Source: Pelosinus fermentans DSM 17108 (GTDB lineage Bacteria > Bacillota > Negativicutes > DSM-13327). Taken from it: a stretch of DNA of 64,000 nucleotides. This document shows positions 55,122 to 63,722 of this stretch, piece after piece. The DNA is taken from the NCBI RefSeq assembly GCF_000271485.2, contig NZ_AKVN02000001.1, positions 4,904,501 through 4,968,500 on the forward strand, in the 5' to 3' direction. A program made the position numbers and the translations under genes. Positions within the stretch are counted from its first letter, which is position 1, and every line of letters begins with the position of its first letter. Below the pieces are notes generated by a model. That model worked only from the letters and a program-made list of their open reading frames with translations. It had not been told where the DNA came from and made no database searches.

Positions 55122-58100
55122 CAGGTTTCACCTCCTGCCCTTGGACAATTTTCCCCATAATACTGCTCTCGTCCGGCTTTGCCAGTCTGCGGTATTGATT
55201 TTCCGGCAATAAACTGTCAAACTGACACACTGAACTATACTGACAAAATCCGCATGGCGTTCGTTTATCTAAGGCATACGGACTAATTGCAATGTTTCCC
55301 TCCATAATCTCCCGTGCTGTATCCACTAATTTCTTCTCTACGTGACGGAGTAACAATTGAAATTCTTCCGGCTCTTTGACATAAGACAAGCAATTGCTAT
55401 AAAAGGTATCATCCTTTTTCAAGGCGACCTTCAAGAATTCAGAATAGCCATCAATGCTTTGATCCAATAGCCGTATGACCTGAGAATCTGCTAACACCCA
55501 GCCGGGCATCTTCAAAAGACCATTGATTTTTTTGCAGATTTCATCTGCGCCTAATTTTATCTTATCGGATAAGTTCGGATTCTTTAAAAAATAATACAGC
55601 ACTCCTGCGGGCAGACAATCTTCATATGCCTTACTCGCTACCAATAGATAGGTTAATAACTGCAGCCGCAGTCCATAATATACATCCACCAATTTCAGCC
55701 AAGCGCCCCCTGACTTATAATCAATGATGAGCATATATTTCTTGCCTTCTAAATCGGCAACATCCAAACGATCAATCTGTCCCACTATTTCCAAGGAAAT
55801 ATCATCAGGCAGCATATAAACGAGAGGCGGCAGCGCATCATCCCCCCGGCCAAATGACTTTTCCATTGCCATGGGTTTAAAGGTACTTACTCTGTCAAAT
55901 TCCACCAGACGACGCACTGCACGAGTCACCGTCCGCTTCAGCCTGCCCACCAAATGCTTGTGCTGCTCCGAACTTAATAAAATCTCATTTTGCAGTTTTG
56001 GGGCCAGTTCTTCTACCACTTGATTGACAATTTCCTTGTACTCCCCTTCGCTCATACTGCCCCAATCCCGCCCGGCCTCTTGCAGGCTGTCGCCAAATCC
56101 TTTGAGAGCAGCATGCAAAAACTGTCCCCAGTCAGGAGCCTGCAGTCGAAAAACCGCTCGTTCCTTAAGACTAAGTCCATATTGAGCAAAGTGCTTGAAG
56201 GGACAAGCCTGATAGGATTCAAAACGGGTGACGCTGCCCCTAAGTTTATTCTTCTTCGGATATAAACGTCTCGCCAAATTTCCTGGCAGGGGCTCTACCT
56301 GGTTGTGATGAAACAATCCTGCTACCGCTCGCTGCACATACCACTCCAGTCCCTGATGCTGTATCGCCCAGTTATAAACATCCCACCACACACTGGCAAT
56401 TGCCTCACCGCTCTTGTAGCTGCGGAGCACAGCCGCCAAAGAGGAAATACTGCGTTTCCCATGGGCGATATATTGTCGTTCACTTCCCGGCACAGGTTCT
56501 ACAGGCAAGGAATGAAAGGGTACGTCTGCCAATTCCCGCACCCGTTTGATCAAAAGGGAAGGGCTTAGCCCCTTGCCTTCTTCATCTGCCAGAGGATAAC
56601 TCAGCCACAAATAGTCTCTCGCCCTCGTTAAAGCTGTATAAACCAGAAACCGTTCTGCAAAAGAATCCGATTGAGAACCGGGTGCTAATTCCAGTCCCAG
56701 CTGGCTCATCTGACCTCGCTCGGCATCCGTTAATAAACCCTCGCCGCGACCACGCATAGGCAATACCCCATCATTTACGCCAGGGATATAAATACTCCGA
56801 ATGTTTACCAAGCTGGTCTGCTCCATGGGAGAAACAGTAACATAATCAAGTCCAGGAGGTATGAGACTGAGGGTCAGTCCTTCCAAGCCTTCACTGAGCA
56901 TAATTCCATAATCGGCGACTTTCATTTCTTCTGTTCCACAGATTTCCACCAGTTGTTCCATTAACTGAATGACTTGGTCCCATAGCTGACGATGCTCCCG
57001 TGCCTGCTCCAGATCTCCGGTTTCTTCGGCATGAACCGCCCACACTTCCAGTTTTTCAGGCACCATCAGCCCCACTAGAAATTCATATAGGGCCGTCGTC
57101 ATCGCCAGTACCGTAGTTGCAGCTTTCATCTGCTGCTCAAAGACAATCAGGGGCGCGGAGGCTTTCATCCGTATCTCATTAATAGATTGCAGCTGCTCTT
57201 GCTGCACTTCATTCAATTCCTCATCTTCCCCTAAGGAAAAACGACGAATAAACGTCCAGGGCTGACCATTGGTCCATTTTGTACCGCGAATCCCAAACTC
57301 CAATACGTAGTTTTCCAATTTATCAATGTCATCCCGGGACAAATCAAATAAATCTGTCTTAAAACAGCGAAACAGCGGATCATAACTCCACCTTTCCGTG
57401 ATCACTTCTAAAACAGAACGCAATAATTCTGCTAAGGGATGATGTACCGGCTGACGTTTGCGATCACTGAAAAAAGGTATCTCATAATCAGCCAGCACTG
57501 TTTCTACAAGTTCAGCGTAACTATCCCCATTCCGAAGCAAAACCCCAATATCCCGCCAGCGATAGCCTTCCTCCCGGCTTAAACGCAGCATATCTCTTGC
57601 CATACCCTCGATTTCTACCCGACGATTGGCAGCCTCTGTTACCACTACGCCTCGTACTTCTCCCGTCCAAACCATAGAAGGAAAGGTAAATAACTGCTCT
57701 TCTATATGACCAAGAAGTGGAGCGCTAAAGCGCTTAGTCTGAACTAGTTCCACTTCCTCAACCTCTGCTCCCATTTTCCTTGCCATGTCCAATAGCTTCC
57801 GCCGTGTATCCCACTGGCGATGAAACAAGGCTGTCTCACTTGCCTGCTCGCCAGACTTCGCATCTGCCAAACACAAGGTAATGGTTACACTGGCAGCATT
57901 CTGCAATAGCTGTGCCACCACACCTGCTTCTTGAGGATTAAACCACGTAAAACCATCAATCCACACCTCGGCCTGATGCAAAATAGCAGACTGAGGAATC
58001 TTCTCCGCCAGCAAAGTGAGATAGTCTTCAGGATCTGTATAACGCCCTTGCAAAAAGTTCTCAAAACCTTGATATACTAAGGCTAAATCATGCAGTTTAT

Positions 58101-58560
58101 CACCAATCGGCAAATCCGAACACTGTTCTTCCACTTCCGCCAAAGACTCTGGTGATACACCATAGGCTTTAAATTCCTGAATCATGCTGACTAAAATATC
58201 GGCAAAACTTCGCTGGGCAGCCGCCCGATGAAAGATCTTAAAATCTGCTTGATGATCATGCAGCAATTTATTCAATACGATTCGTTTCCCCAGTTCCGTA
58301 ATATGAGGACGAACCGCACCACCCGTTTCCATTAAAATCCGATGCGCCAAACGGCGAAAACCAAAGACATAGGCCCTCGTAAAGCCAGCAATGTCAGGAT
58401 TGGATGCCAGCTCATGCTCCACCTGAAAGGTAGCATGCTCCGGCAAGATCATGATCATGGACCGGCCTTCCGGTGATGCTGCCAGCATCTGTCCCATTTC
58501 CTCTAAACAATACTGGGTCTTACCAGCCCCAGCCCTTCCTATTATTAAACGAAGCTTCAC
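55108..58560 (-). CDS. addB: ATP-dependent helicase/deoxyribonuclease subunit B
   Basis: About 1150 aa. An N-terminal helicase-like domain with Walker A IIGRAGAGKTQ precedes a C-terminal nuclease domain with MLIIDYKSGG (about 960). Cys residues in YQACPFKHF and RTPCGFCQYSSVCQF match the four-Cys Fe-S cluster that staples the AddB nuclease domain. In AddAB the inactive AddB helicase region recognises Chi. The frame begins at GTG 58572, but GTG at 58560 lies seven bases after AGAGGTGA and starts MKLRLIIGRAG, so I prefer it. Confidence 0.95.
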   Translation of the reverse strand: MKLRLIIGRAGAGKTQYCLEEMGQMLAASPEGRSMIMILPEHATFQVEHELASNPDIAGFTRAYVFGFRRLAHRILMETGGAVRPHITELGKRIVLNKLLHDHQADFKIFHRAAAQRSFADILVSMIQEFKAYGVSPESLAEVEEQCSDLPIGDKLHDLALVYQGFENFLQGRYTDPEDYLTLLAEKIPQSAILHQAEVWIDGFTWFNPQEAGVVAQLLQNAASVTITLCLADAKSGEQASETALFHRQWDTRRKLLDMARKMGAEVEEVELVQTKRFSAPLLGHIEEQLFTFPSMVWTGEVRGVVVTEAANRRVEIEGMARDMLRLSREEGYRWRDIGVLLRNGDSYAELVETVLADYEIPFFSDRKRQPVHHPLAELLRSVLEVITERWSYDPLFRCFKTDLFDLSRDDIDKLENYVLEFGIRGTKWTNGQPWTFIRRFSLGEDEELNEVQQEQLQSINEIRMKASAPLIVFEQQMKAATTVLAMTTALYEFLVGLMVPEKLEVWAVHAEETGDLEQAREHRQLWDQVIQLMEQLVEICGTEEMKVADYGIMLSEGLEGLTLSLIPPGLDYVTVSPMEQTSLVNIRSIYIPGVNDGVLPMRGRGEGLLTDAERGQMSQLGLELAPGSQSDSFAERFLVYTALTRARDYLWLSYPLADEEGKGLSPSLLIKRVRELADVPFHSLPVEPVPGSERQYIAHGKRSISSLAAVLRSYKSGEAIASVWWDVYNWAIQHQGLEWYVQRAVAGLFHHNQVEPLPGNLARRLYPKKNKLRGSVTRFESYQACPFKHFAQYGLSLKERAVFRLQAPDWGQFLHAALKGFGDSLQEAGRDWGSMSEGEYKEIVNQVVEELAPKLQNEILLSSEQHKHLVGRLKRTVTRAVRRLVEFDRVSTFKPMAMEKSFGRGDDALPPLVYMLPDDISLEIVGQIDRLDVADLEGKKYMLIIDYKSGGAWLKLVDVYYGLRLQLLTYLLVASKAYEDCLPAGVLYYFLKNPNLSDKIKLGADEICKKINGLLKMPGWVLADSQVIRLLDQSIDGYSEFLKVALKKDDTFYSNCLSYVKEPEEFQLLLRHVEKKLVDTAREIMEGNIAISPYALDKRTPCGFCQYSSVCQFDSLLPENQYRRLAKPDESSIMGKIVQGQEVKPDELV

Positions 58561-58727
58561 CTTATGTTTCACCTCTTACTTTGTATCTGCTATAAGCAGT
58601 AACATTCGGTATAAGAAGGGAAAAGTCCTACACGATAGGATTGCACAGAGAAAGTATTCATAGAAAGAAGTTTTTTTCAATCCCTCCAAGAAATTACACC
58701 TCCTGTAGCTACTACAAAAGAAAACAA

Positions 58728-58759
58728 GAGAGCTAATGCCTTTTATAAAGCTAGCTCTC
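58728..58759 (-). terminator. Terminator of the small secreted-protein gene
   Basis: GAGAGCTA and TAGCTCTC stem; the minus strand continues TTGTTTTCTTTTG. It lies between that gene and addB. Confidence 0.6.
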
Positions 58760-58852
58760 CTTTTTCCAGGATTCTATGATCCTGCAGAAAATTTCAAATT
58801 GTAAAATATCAGCCCCAAAAGGGTAGAATAAAGACATAGGTTAAGTTATTTT

Positions 58853-59197
58853 TTATTTATGTAAAACGAAATTAAAGTTATCACTGCCATCTTTCAAATA
58901 AATTTTTCCGCGGTATGTTTTGTATCTTTCTTTACCTATCGTTACCCAATATGTTTTGTTTGTTGCTGGCAAAGAAATTGTATAATTACCTCGATTGTCA
59001 GTCTTTGCAATTTGTATCCCTTTCAAGCCGCCCTCCATTTCGAATACTACTTTTGCTCCATCAATTGGCCGCAAATTTGAATCCGTTATTTTCCCAGAAA
59101 TAAGGTACTTGGCTGTTGCCCCCGCAGTGTTAAAATAAAACAAGTTCACGAAAAGAAAAGAACCGAGAATTAGCAGGAAAATCTTTCTGTTTTTCAA
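58853..59197 (-). CDS. Small secreted protein with carboxypeptidase-regulatory-like (beta-sandwich) domain
   Basis: A 114 aa exported protein: signal peptide (KIFLLILGSFLFVNLFYFN), then one carboxypeptidase D regulatory-like beta-sandwich (about 33-112; ISGKITDSNLRPIDGAKVVF and KTDNRGNYTISLP are typical). Such single domains usually bind partners or sugars at the cell surface; no enzyme motif. TTG at 59197 follows GAGGAG at a good distance; GTG at 59206 is too close to it. Stands alone with its own terminator. Confidence 0.72.
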   Translation of the reverse strand: MKNRKIFLLILGSFLFVNLFYFNTAGATAKYLISGKITDSNLRPIDGAKVVFEMEGGLKGIQIAKTDNRGNYTISLPATNKTYWVTIGKERYKTYRGKIYLKDGSDNFNFVLHK

Positions 59198-59300
59198 AAC
59201 AAGCACTCCTCATCGATAATAATTTTGACACAAGCAAACAATATGATACTATACATTTGTGACGAGACTATGACAAAATCACGGCTTCTGCTTATGTAGA

Positions 59301-59500
59301 ACGTTAAACACAAAGGACACAGAGATGTGCAGAGAAAAATTAAAATCCGCCTTCGTATACGTAAGCGTCTTCGCATTTCAACCGTTTGCTTTATCTCTCT
59401 GTCATTGCGAACAATGACAAATAGATCGAAAGATGTATTGCTAGATACACCCTTCGATCTGTATTCTTTGTGAATCTCTGTGCTCTCTGCATCTAACGTT
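59301..59500. repeat. Interspersed inverted repeat, copy 9 (long, with internal insertions)
   Basis: Left arm AACGTTAAACACAAAGGACA, right arm CTCTGTGCTCTCTGCATCTA..AACGTT. Between them are a CGTCTTCGC-type segment, the GTCATTGCGA fragment and a hairpin GATCGAAAGATGTAT..CCTTCGATC. It fills most of the 59198-59572 gap. Confidence 0.6.
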
Positions 59501-59572
59501 GACCTTGGAAATTTAGGCTATCAAGAAGAAAACGAAAACTCTGTGAAGCTTAGCTCTCCAAGTTTTATGACT

Positions 59573-59893
59573 TTACTTTGTTGATTCATTTACATGTAAA
59601 CTATAAAATACATTCCGCAGGGCGATGCCATCAAGTACCCCTTGGAGATATTCATGAGTGCTGATATAGTTTTGCTCTTGTAATACGACCGTTTCATACT
59701 GCTCTAACAACTCTGCGTTAAGTGAACTAAGTTGTTCTCGAAACCTTTCAATCTCTGCCGCCATCTTTTGATATTCCGCGGTTTTATAAAACTGCCGAAA
59801 AGCCCTAGTGCGTCGATCATCGATAAAGCTATCTAATTCTTCTACCAGATTTCTTACAAATTGATCTTTGATATAATTGTGCAAGAACTTCAT
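59573..59893 (-). CDS. Small coiled-coil hypothetical protein, divergent from XRE regulator
   Basis: A 106 aa charged, helical protein (KFLHNYIKDQFVRNLVEELD..) with a likely coiled coil in residues 40-75 (AEIERFREQLSSLNAELLEQ). No family recognised. The frame opens five codons upstream, but ATG at 59893 follows ATGGAGGGG. It diverges from the XRE-type regulator, with repeated operator-like motifs between them, so it is probably that regulator's target. Confidence 0.6.
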   Translation of the reverse strand: MKFLHNYIKDQFVRNLVEELDSFIDDRRTRAFRQFYKTAEYQKMAAEIERFREQLSSLNAELLEQYETVVLQEQNYISTHEYLQGVLDGIALRNVFYSLHVNESTK

Positions 59894-60000
59894 AACAATC
59901 CCCTCCATTATGAACTTTCATAATCATTTCGTAATCTTTATGAATACTTTTAGAAAAGTAAATCCATTTCACCTCCGTAGATAGAGTTTTTGTATATTTT

Positions 60001-60099
60001 TAAACAAAACGTTTAATTAATTTTTATTATATATAAATGTTACGTTTAAGTCAATAATTTTTACACGTTTTGTTTAACTATGTTTTCATTACGTTTAAA
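60001..60099. promoter_or_regulatory. Repeated operator-like motifs of the XRE-type regulator
   Basis: TAAACAAAACGTTTAA (60001-60016) and, inverted, TTACACGTTTTGTTTA (60061-60076) match at 15 of 16 positions. Additional half sites TTACGTTTAA occur at 60040-60049 and 60090-60099. All lie between the two divergent genes; a TACAAT -10 element at 60105-60110 precedes the regulator. Confidence 0.6.
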
Positions 60100-60130
60100 A
60101 ATGCTACAATTACAATGAGGATGTGAGACA

Positions 60131-60502
60131 ATGCTTGGTCAAAGATTGCGTGAAGCTAGACAATTAAAGAACTTAAAACAAATTGATGTTGCTCCGCTTA
60201 TCGGTATAACCAGCCAGGCATTATCAAATTATGAACGCGGTGACAGAGACCCCGATACAGATACCTTGAATAAGCTTGCTGGAATTTACAATGTAACTGT
60301 TGACTACCTTCTAGGTCGTGATACTCCCCTAATCCACTCAAAAGAAGAAAGAAACACCAAGGATCTAGGGAGATTCCTAGAACAGCCAGAAATCCTATTT
60401 AATGGTATACCATTGACAAAGGAAGATATAGAAAAAATCAAAGCATCTCTGGAAATCGTATTCTGGGATGCAAAGCAGAAAAAGAAGCGGGAAAAATCGT
60501 AA
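60131..60502 (+). CDS. XRE-family (Cro/CI-type HTH) transcriptional regulator
   Basis: A 123 aa protein. The N-terminal HTH_3 domain (residues 1-60; LKQIDVAPLIGITSQALSNYERGDRDPD) is followed by VTVDYLLGRDTPL, the hallmark of ImmR/SinR-like repressors, and then a charged C-terminus without a visible protease or dimerisation motif. RBS TGAGGATGTGAGAC. It probably represses itself and the divergent small gene through the motifs at 60001-60099. No integrase or phage gene accompanies it. Confidence 0.88.
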   Translation: MLGQRLREARQLKNLKQIDVAPLIGITSQALSNYERGDRDPDTDTLNKLAGIYNVTVDYLLGRDTPLIHSKEERNTKDLGRFLEQPEILFNGIPLTKEDIEKIKASLEIVFWDAKQKKKREKS

Positions 60503-60523
60503 ACGATTTTCTCCGCTTCTTTT
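60481..60523 (+). terminator. Terminator overlapping the end of the XRE gene
   Basis: AAGAAGCGGGAAAAATCG and CGATTTTCTCCGCTTCTT stem followed by TT; it overlaps the last codons of the regulator. Confidence 0.8.
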
Positions 60524-60574
60524 CCCATCAAGTGATTCATTCTCACAATCTTTCTAATCAAGAAGATAGACACT

Positions 60575-60826
60575 TTATCTTAGATTATCTTTGTGCCTTT
60601 GCTTTTCAAGTTCCTGACGTTTATGCCATTCCCGCTCACTCTCATTTGGACGTCTCTTTATCTCACGCTCATGTCTTTCATTTTCAATCTGATTTCGATT
60701 ATCCTGCTGCTGCACAGAGGATGGTTCAATATGTAACGGTGAAGCTTCTATTAACGATGTACCCAATCCGATTTGCATCATACCTGCCATTGACAATATA
60801 GCTATTTTTTTAACTATGCTTTTCAT
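60575..60826 (-). CDS. Small exported, highly charged hypothetical protein
   Basis: An 83 aa protein with a signal peptide (MKSIVKKIAILSMAGMMQIG..; cleavage near residue 29) and a very polar mature part rich in Glu, Arg, Lys and Asn (RHEREIKRRPNESEREWHKR), probably one helix. No family assigned. RBS GGGGGGATTTCTC. In a diderm it would be periplasmic. A near-perfect dyad lies about 55 bp upstream and may control it. Confidence 0.65.
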   Translation of the reverse strand: MKSIVKKIAILSMAGMMQIGLGTSLIEASPLHIEPSSVQQQDNRNQIENERHEREIKRRPNESEREWHKRQELEKQRHKDNLR

Positions 60827-60870
60827 GAGAAATCCCCCCCTATCTAGTATTACTATTTATATTGTAATCC

Positions 60871-60898
60871 ACTAATGTAACAGCATTGTTACAGATTA
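60871..60898. promoter_or_regulatory. Dyad operator upstream of the small exported protein gene
   Basis: TGTAACA-GCAT-TGTTACA (60876-60893) is a perfect 7 bp inverted repeat, extended by an outer CTAA/TTAG. It lies just upstream of a likely TACAAT/TATAAA -10 region for the gene at 60826. Confidence 0.4.
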
Positions 60899-60953
60899 GT
60901 CACTTTTTTACCTAAATCTAAAATGCATTGGCTATCATCTGATAATAAAGAGT

Positions 60954-60978
60954 GTTAATCAATATCATATTGATTAAC
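60954..60978. promoter_or_regulatory. Perfect 25 bp palindrome of unknown role
   Basis: GTTAATCAATAT-C-ATATTGATTAAC, AT-rich, perfectly symmetric around one base. It lies 34 bp upstream of the -35 element at 61012. Confidence 0.45.
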
Positions 60979-61011
60979 ATAATCGATAAAAAAATAGCGA
61001 TATTATATTAT

Positions 61012-61040
61012 TTTACAATCGGCATAAAACTGAGTATAAT
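61012..61040 (+). promoter_or_regulatory. Strong sigma-A promoter firing toward the toxin-like gene's 3' end
   Basis: TTTACA, 17 bp, TATAAT: five and six of six consensus bases. No plus-strand gene with an RBS follows, so it most likely makes an RNA antisense to the small ORF at 61198-61106. Confidence 0.7.
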
Positions 61041-61046
61041 AAGACT

Positions 61047-61300
61047 ATACTAAACAAGCAACCGTTCCTGCTGCAAACAGGAACGGTTGCTATGGATAGC
61101 GGAGGCTACCTCAGTAGAATAGTGATTTTATCTGGTCGTAAAACAATTATTGTTAGTGCAATAATTAACCAAATAATCTCTCGTGGAGAAATCCACATGG
61201 TTTCACCTCCCCTATTCAGCTTTTGGGAGAGTCGTTCGCTCTCCCAAAAATCATTATGCCAAAAGCCTATTGGAGATAACCAACGGCTTTTGGTTTTATT
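61047..61300 (+). ncRNA. Candidate antisense RNA (type I antitoxin-like)
   Basis: The predicted transcript from the promoter at 61012-61040 begins near 61047 and folds first into AGCAACCGTTCCTG/CAGGAACGGTTGCT (61057-61092). It then runs antisense to the whole 30-codon ORF and its RBS, and ends at CCAAAAGCC..GGCTTTTGG-TTTTATTT (61259-61300). Boundaries are approximate. The RNA is inferred from promoter, terminator and lack of a coding frame. Confidence 0.45.
61106..61198 (-). CDS. Small hydrophobic peptide, possible type I toxin
   Basis: A 30 aa peptide, MWISPREIIWLIIALTIIVL plus a charged tail ending LLR, predicted as one membrane helix. The ATG lies seven bases after GGGGAGGTGA, an almost perfect ribosome binding site, which is rare for a chance ORF. 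A longer in-frame extension to 61324 lacks such a site. The size, single membrane helix and an antisense promoter facing it resemble type I toxins of Firmicutes, but I find no sequence family. The mRNA could start in the stretch up to 61565, where hairpins lie at 61230-61250, 61259-61296 and 61306-61346. Confidence 0.5.
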   Translation of the reverse strand: MWISPREIIWLIIALTIIVLRPDKITILLR

Positions 61301-61305
61301 TGTAA

Positions 61306-61346
61306 AAGAGTTAAGGGTATGCAAAATAGCATACCCTTAACTCTTT
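61306..61346. terminator. Strong bidirectional hairpin terminator
   Basis: AAAAGAGTTAAGGGTATGC-AAAATA-GCATACCCTTAACTCTTTT: a long perfect stem with A/T ends giving U-runs both ways. Nothing else was recognised in 61347-61526. Confidence 0.8.
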
Positions 61347-61527
61347 TTAATCTGGATATCTTTCAAATTCATATCTTCCAAAAATGGAACTATCATATAG
61401 TCATACGATACATGGCCAACTCTATATTCCAGCTTACATAAAACTCAACGCCTTCTGTTTTTACGTTGTGATAAGAAGATAACTCATTAGAATCATTCCC
61501 CAATATTCCGAACCCGAAAAATAAAAT

Positions 61528-61560
61528 ATCCTCACACTTCTTTCTAGGAAGTGCGAGGAT
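61528..61560 (-). terminator. Terminator of the small membrane protein gene
   Basis: ATCCTCACACTTC-TTTCTAG-GAAGTGCGAGGAT; the minus strand continues ATTTTATTTTTC. Confidence 0.85.
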
Positions 61561-61565
61561 TAAAA

Positions 61566-61745
61566 TTAATTTAAAGCTGCAGGATCTATATAAACTCCTA
61601 TAGATACCCCATACAATACAATTGCTGTTAAAGCAATCAGGAATAAGATATAACCGCCAATTATGACTTTCTTATTAAAGCTCTCATTGGGATCTTCTTT
61701 CCTTGTTGATTCACAATATCCGTCGTGACAATAGCTATTCGCCAT
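61566..61745 (-). CDS. Small single-span membrane protein
   Basis: A 59 aa protein. A polar N-terminus with two Cys (NSYCHDGYCES) is followed by one membrane helix (VIIGGYILFLIALTAIVLYG). No family recognised. It has a full expression signal set: a promoter at 61787-61815, AAAGGAGTG before the ATG and a strong terminator 5 bp after the stop. So it is a real gene of unknown function. Confidence 0.7.
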   Translation of the reverse strand: MANSYCHDGYCESTRKEDPNESFNKKVIIGGYILFLIALTAIVLYGVSIGVYIDPAALN

Positions 61746-61786
61746 TATAATCACTCCTTTCGAACTGAATGACTAGCTTTAAATTA

Positions 61787-61815
61787 AATATATAACCATC
61801 AATAATCATTGTCAA
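61787..61815 (-). promoter_or_regulatory. Sigma-A promoter of the small membrane protein
   Basis: On the minus strand TTGACA (61815-61810), 17 bp, TATATT (61792-61787): near-consensus, about 40 bp before the ATG. Confidence 0.75.
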
Positions 61816-61878
61816 TTAGAAAGTTTATTCCATTAAAAGGCACAATTTTGATAATTGTAAAAATTGTGCCTAAGCTTA

Positions 61879-62896
61879 TCAGCATTGCTGCCATTTTATT
61901 TTTTTAAATCTTTCTATGGCTTCCTTTAATACTTCTTCTTCCTTGCAAAATGCAAATCGCAGCCAAACACTTTGCTTTGTTAAAGTTTCATTGGAATAAA
62001 AACCAGATAAAGGCCGCGCTGATACACCAATATGTTCTGTTATATATTTCGTGAAATCAAAATCATCCTTCCATCCGAAACCCGAGAAATCAACGAGTAA
62101 AAAATAGCCTCCTTCTGGCGCCAGATAAGGGATTTCCATTTCATCAAATCCCTTTTTCAATATATCCAGCCGTTTTCTATAGTCTTTTCTCAACTGAATG
62201 TAGTAACTTTCTTCACTGCCAACCGCTTCTACCATACCCATTTGCAATGGCAATGCAGAACTTAATGAAAATAATTATGCGCTTTTCGAATCCCTTTCGT
62301 TAGAGTCGGCGTTGCAATGACATAGCCCAGCCGCCAGCCTGTAACACTGTAGACTTTTGAGAAGCCATTGGTGAATTAAAAATAATTGCTTTTGTACGCT
62401 CTGTAATCACAGCTTCCACTTTTTCTTTTTCCAATCGAAAATCCGGCTGTGTCAATTCTACATAAACAGGTTTTCCACCACACAACTGTACATCTGCAGC
62501 ATATGCTGCAAAGGCAGGTACCAATACAATCACTTCATCCCCTGGATCAATGACAGCTAAGAGTGCAGCGGCCATACTTTCTGTAACACCGCTGCAGATA
62601 GTAATTTCCAGCTCAGCATCAAAGTTCACTTGTGTTTTTTGCTGCAATCTCTTAGAAATTCCCTGTCGTAATTCTGTTATTCCCTGGGATGGAGCATATT
62701 GATTCAAATCATCTTGAATCGCCTGTATCGCAGCATCTTTAAACTCTGCATTCGCTGGAAAATCCGGCTTACCGCCCCCTAAGTCAATTGCTTGATGCTG
62801 CACCGCTAAATCCGCCAGTTGTTTAAAACTTGGTACTGTAATCTGAGTGATGCGGACAGATAATTTACCTTCCACATCAAATCGGTTTATCGCCAT
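61879..62896 (-). pseudogene. Class I/II aminotransferase, broken by internal deletion and frameshift
   Basis: Reads as a PLP-dependent aminotransferase (methionine/kynurenine aminotransferase-like) in three pieces. Codons from ATG 62896 give MAINRFDVEGKLSV to IFNSP (N-terminal half). The frame then jumps to NGFSKVYSVTGWRLGYVIAT, which contains the PLP-lysine motif, and after RKAHNYF a second shift leads into LPLQMGMVEAV to KWQQC at 61879. About 60 residues between NSP and NGFSK (the NPTG and DEVY region, with PLP-binding Asp and Tyr) are missing. The junction CCAATGG suggests deletion between short direct repeats. It should be non-functional. RBS remnants and a good C-terminus indicate a recent loss. 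Confidence 0.88.
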
Positions 62897-62938
62897 GGCT
62901 TTTTCCTTCTTTCTGCAAGAATTTTGATAAATAAACAA

Positions 62939-62975
62939 AAGGCTGGAAACATCCCAAGGGACGTTCTCCAGCCTT
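62939..62975 (-). terminator. Intrinsic terminator between membrane protein and aminotransferase pseudogene
   Basis: AAGGCTGGA..TCCAGCCTT with inner pairing; on the minus strand TTGTTTATT follows. It ends the transcript of the gene at 63722-63096. Confidence 0.75.
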
Positions 62976-63095
62976 CATTTATCCTGATCAGCTTTATAAC
63001 GATCGAATATAAAATTAGTTGTTAATAAGCATACCATATTTTCTTACATACCATCAACTCACATACCTTGGTGGCAACTACCGTCAATACTCTTT

Positions 63096-63722
63096 TTACT
63101 CCTTTTGATTCTTGTTATCTTTGCCCAGTGGTTTCATTGCTGGTTGCATCAATGGTGTTAAGGAGCTGTTAGAACATCCTAACTCATGTTTTTGTTCTAT
63201 TTTTAAAATAGTAAGAAGGATCGCCCGCATCACGCTTGCGACGATTATCATAATAAAAAAGGTGTAGTAATACTGCCAATTGTACAACCGAAGAATATCA
63301 AATTTTACTAGCATGGGAAGAAGAAGAAAAGAGTAAGCCGCTTCAATGATGACGGTCCAAAGGAAGAATTTTTTCCACGACCGGCAATATTGATATACCA
63401 ACATAAATCCTAATGGCACAATCGTTAAATCGTTCAAAAACAATGCCTGGCCAAAAGGCAATGGTTTTACGCTGTAGCCCCAAAGGGCGGCAGATGAGCC
63501 AGCATCATCCATAATTAACCTGAAAACCGCTATAAAGGAGCCAAACAAGAGAATTTGCGTTAAATGACGCTTATCTACATACTTCCACCAGAGACCATAT
63601 GCGATAGCGATGCTGACAATGATAAGCCACCACCGAGCCGTAAAGAGATTCATGTGCCACTCGGTAAGCTGGTAGCCCCATAATTCAAATGTAGAGTTAT
63701 GGATCATGTCAATAATATCCAC
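63096..63722 (-). CDS. CBO0543-like multi-pass membrane protein
   Basis: A 208 aa hydrophobic protein with about five membrane segments. WWKYVDKRHLTQILLFGSFI and the LWGYSVKPLPFGQ..DLTIVPLGFMLVYQY pattern match CBO0543-type proteins, uncharacterised membrane proteins common in spore-forming Firmicutes. GTG at 63722 follows GGGAGGCGACTTCC. The C-terminal 30 residues are polar and cytoplasmic. No functional assignment. Confidence 0.75.
   Translation of the reverse strand: MDIIDMIHNSTFELWGYQLTEWHMNLFTARWWLIIVSIAIAYGLWWKYVDKRHLTQILLFGSFIAVFRLIMDDAGSSAALWGYSVKPLPFGQALFLNDLTIVPLGFMLVYQYCRSWKKFFLWTVIIEAAYSFLLLPMLVKFDILRLYNWQYYYTFFIMIIVASVMRAILLTILKIEQKHELGCSNSSLTPLMQPAMKPLGKDNKNQKE

Noticed and set aside
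59573-60826. Prophage or integrative element remnant
   Set aside because: An XRE regulator is present, but no integrase, phage structural gene or att-like direct repeat was seen.
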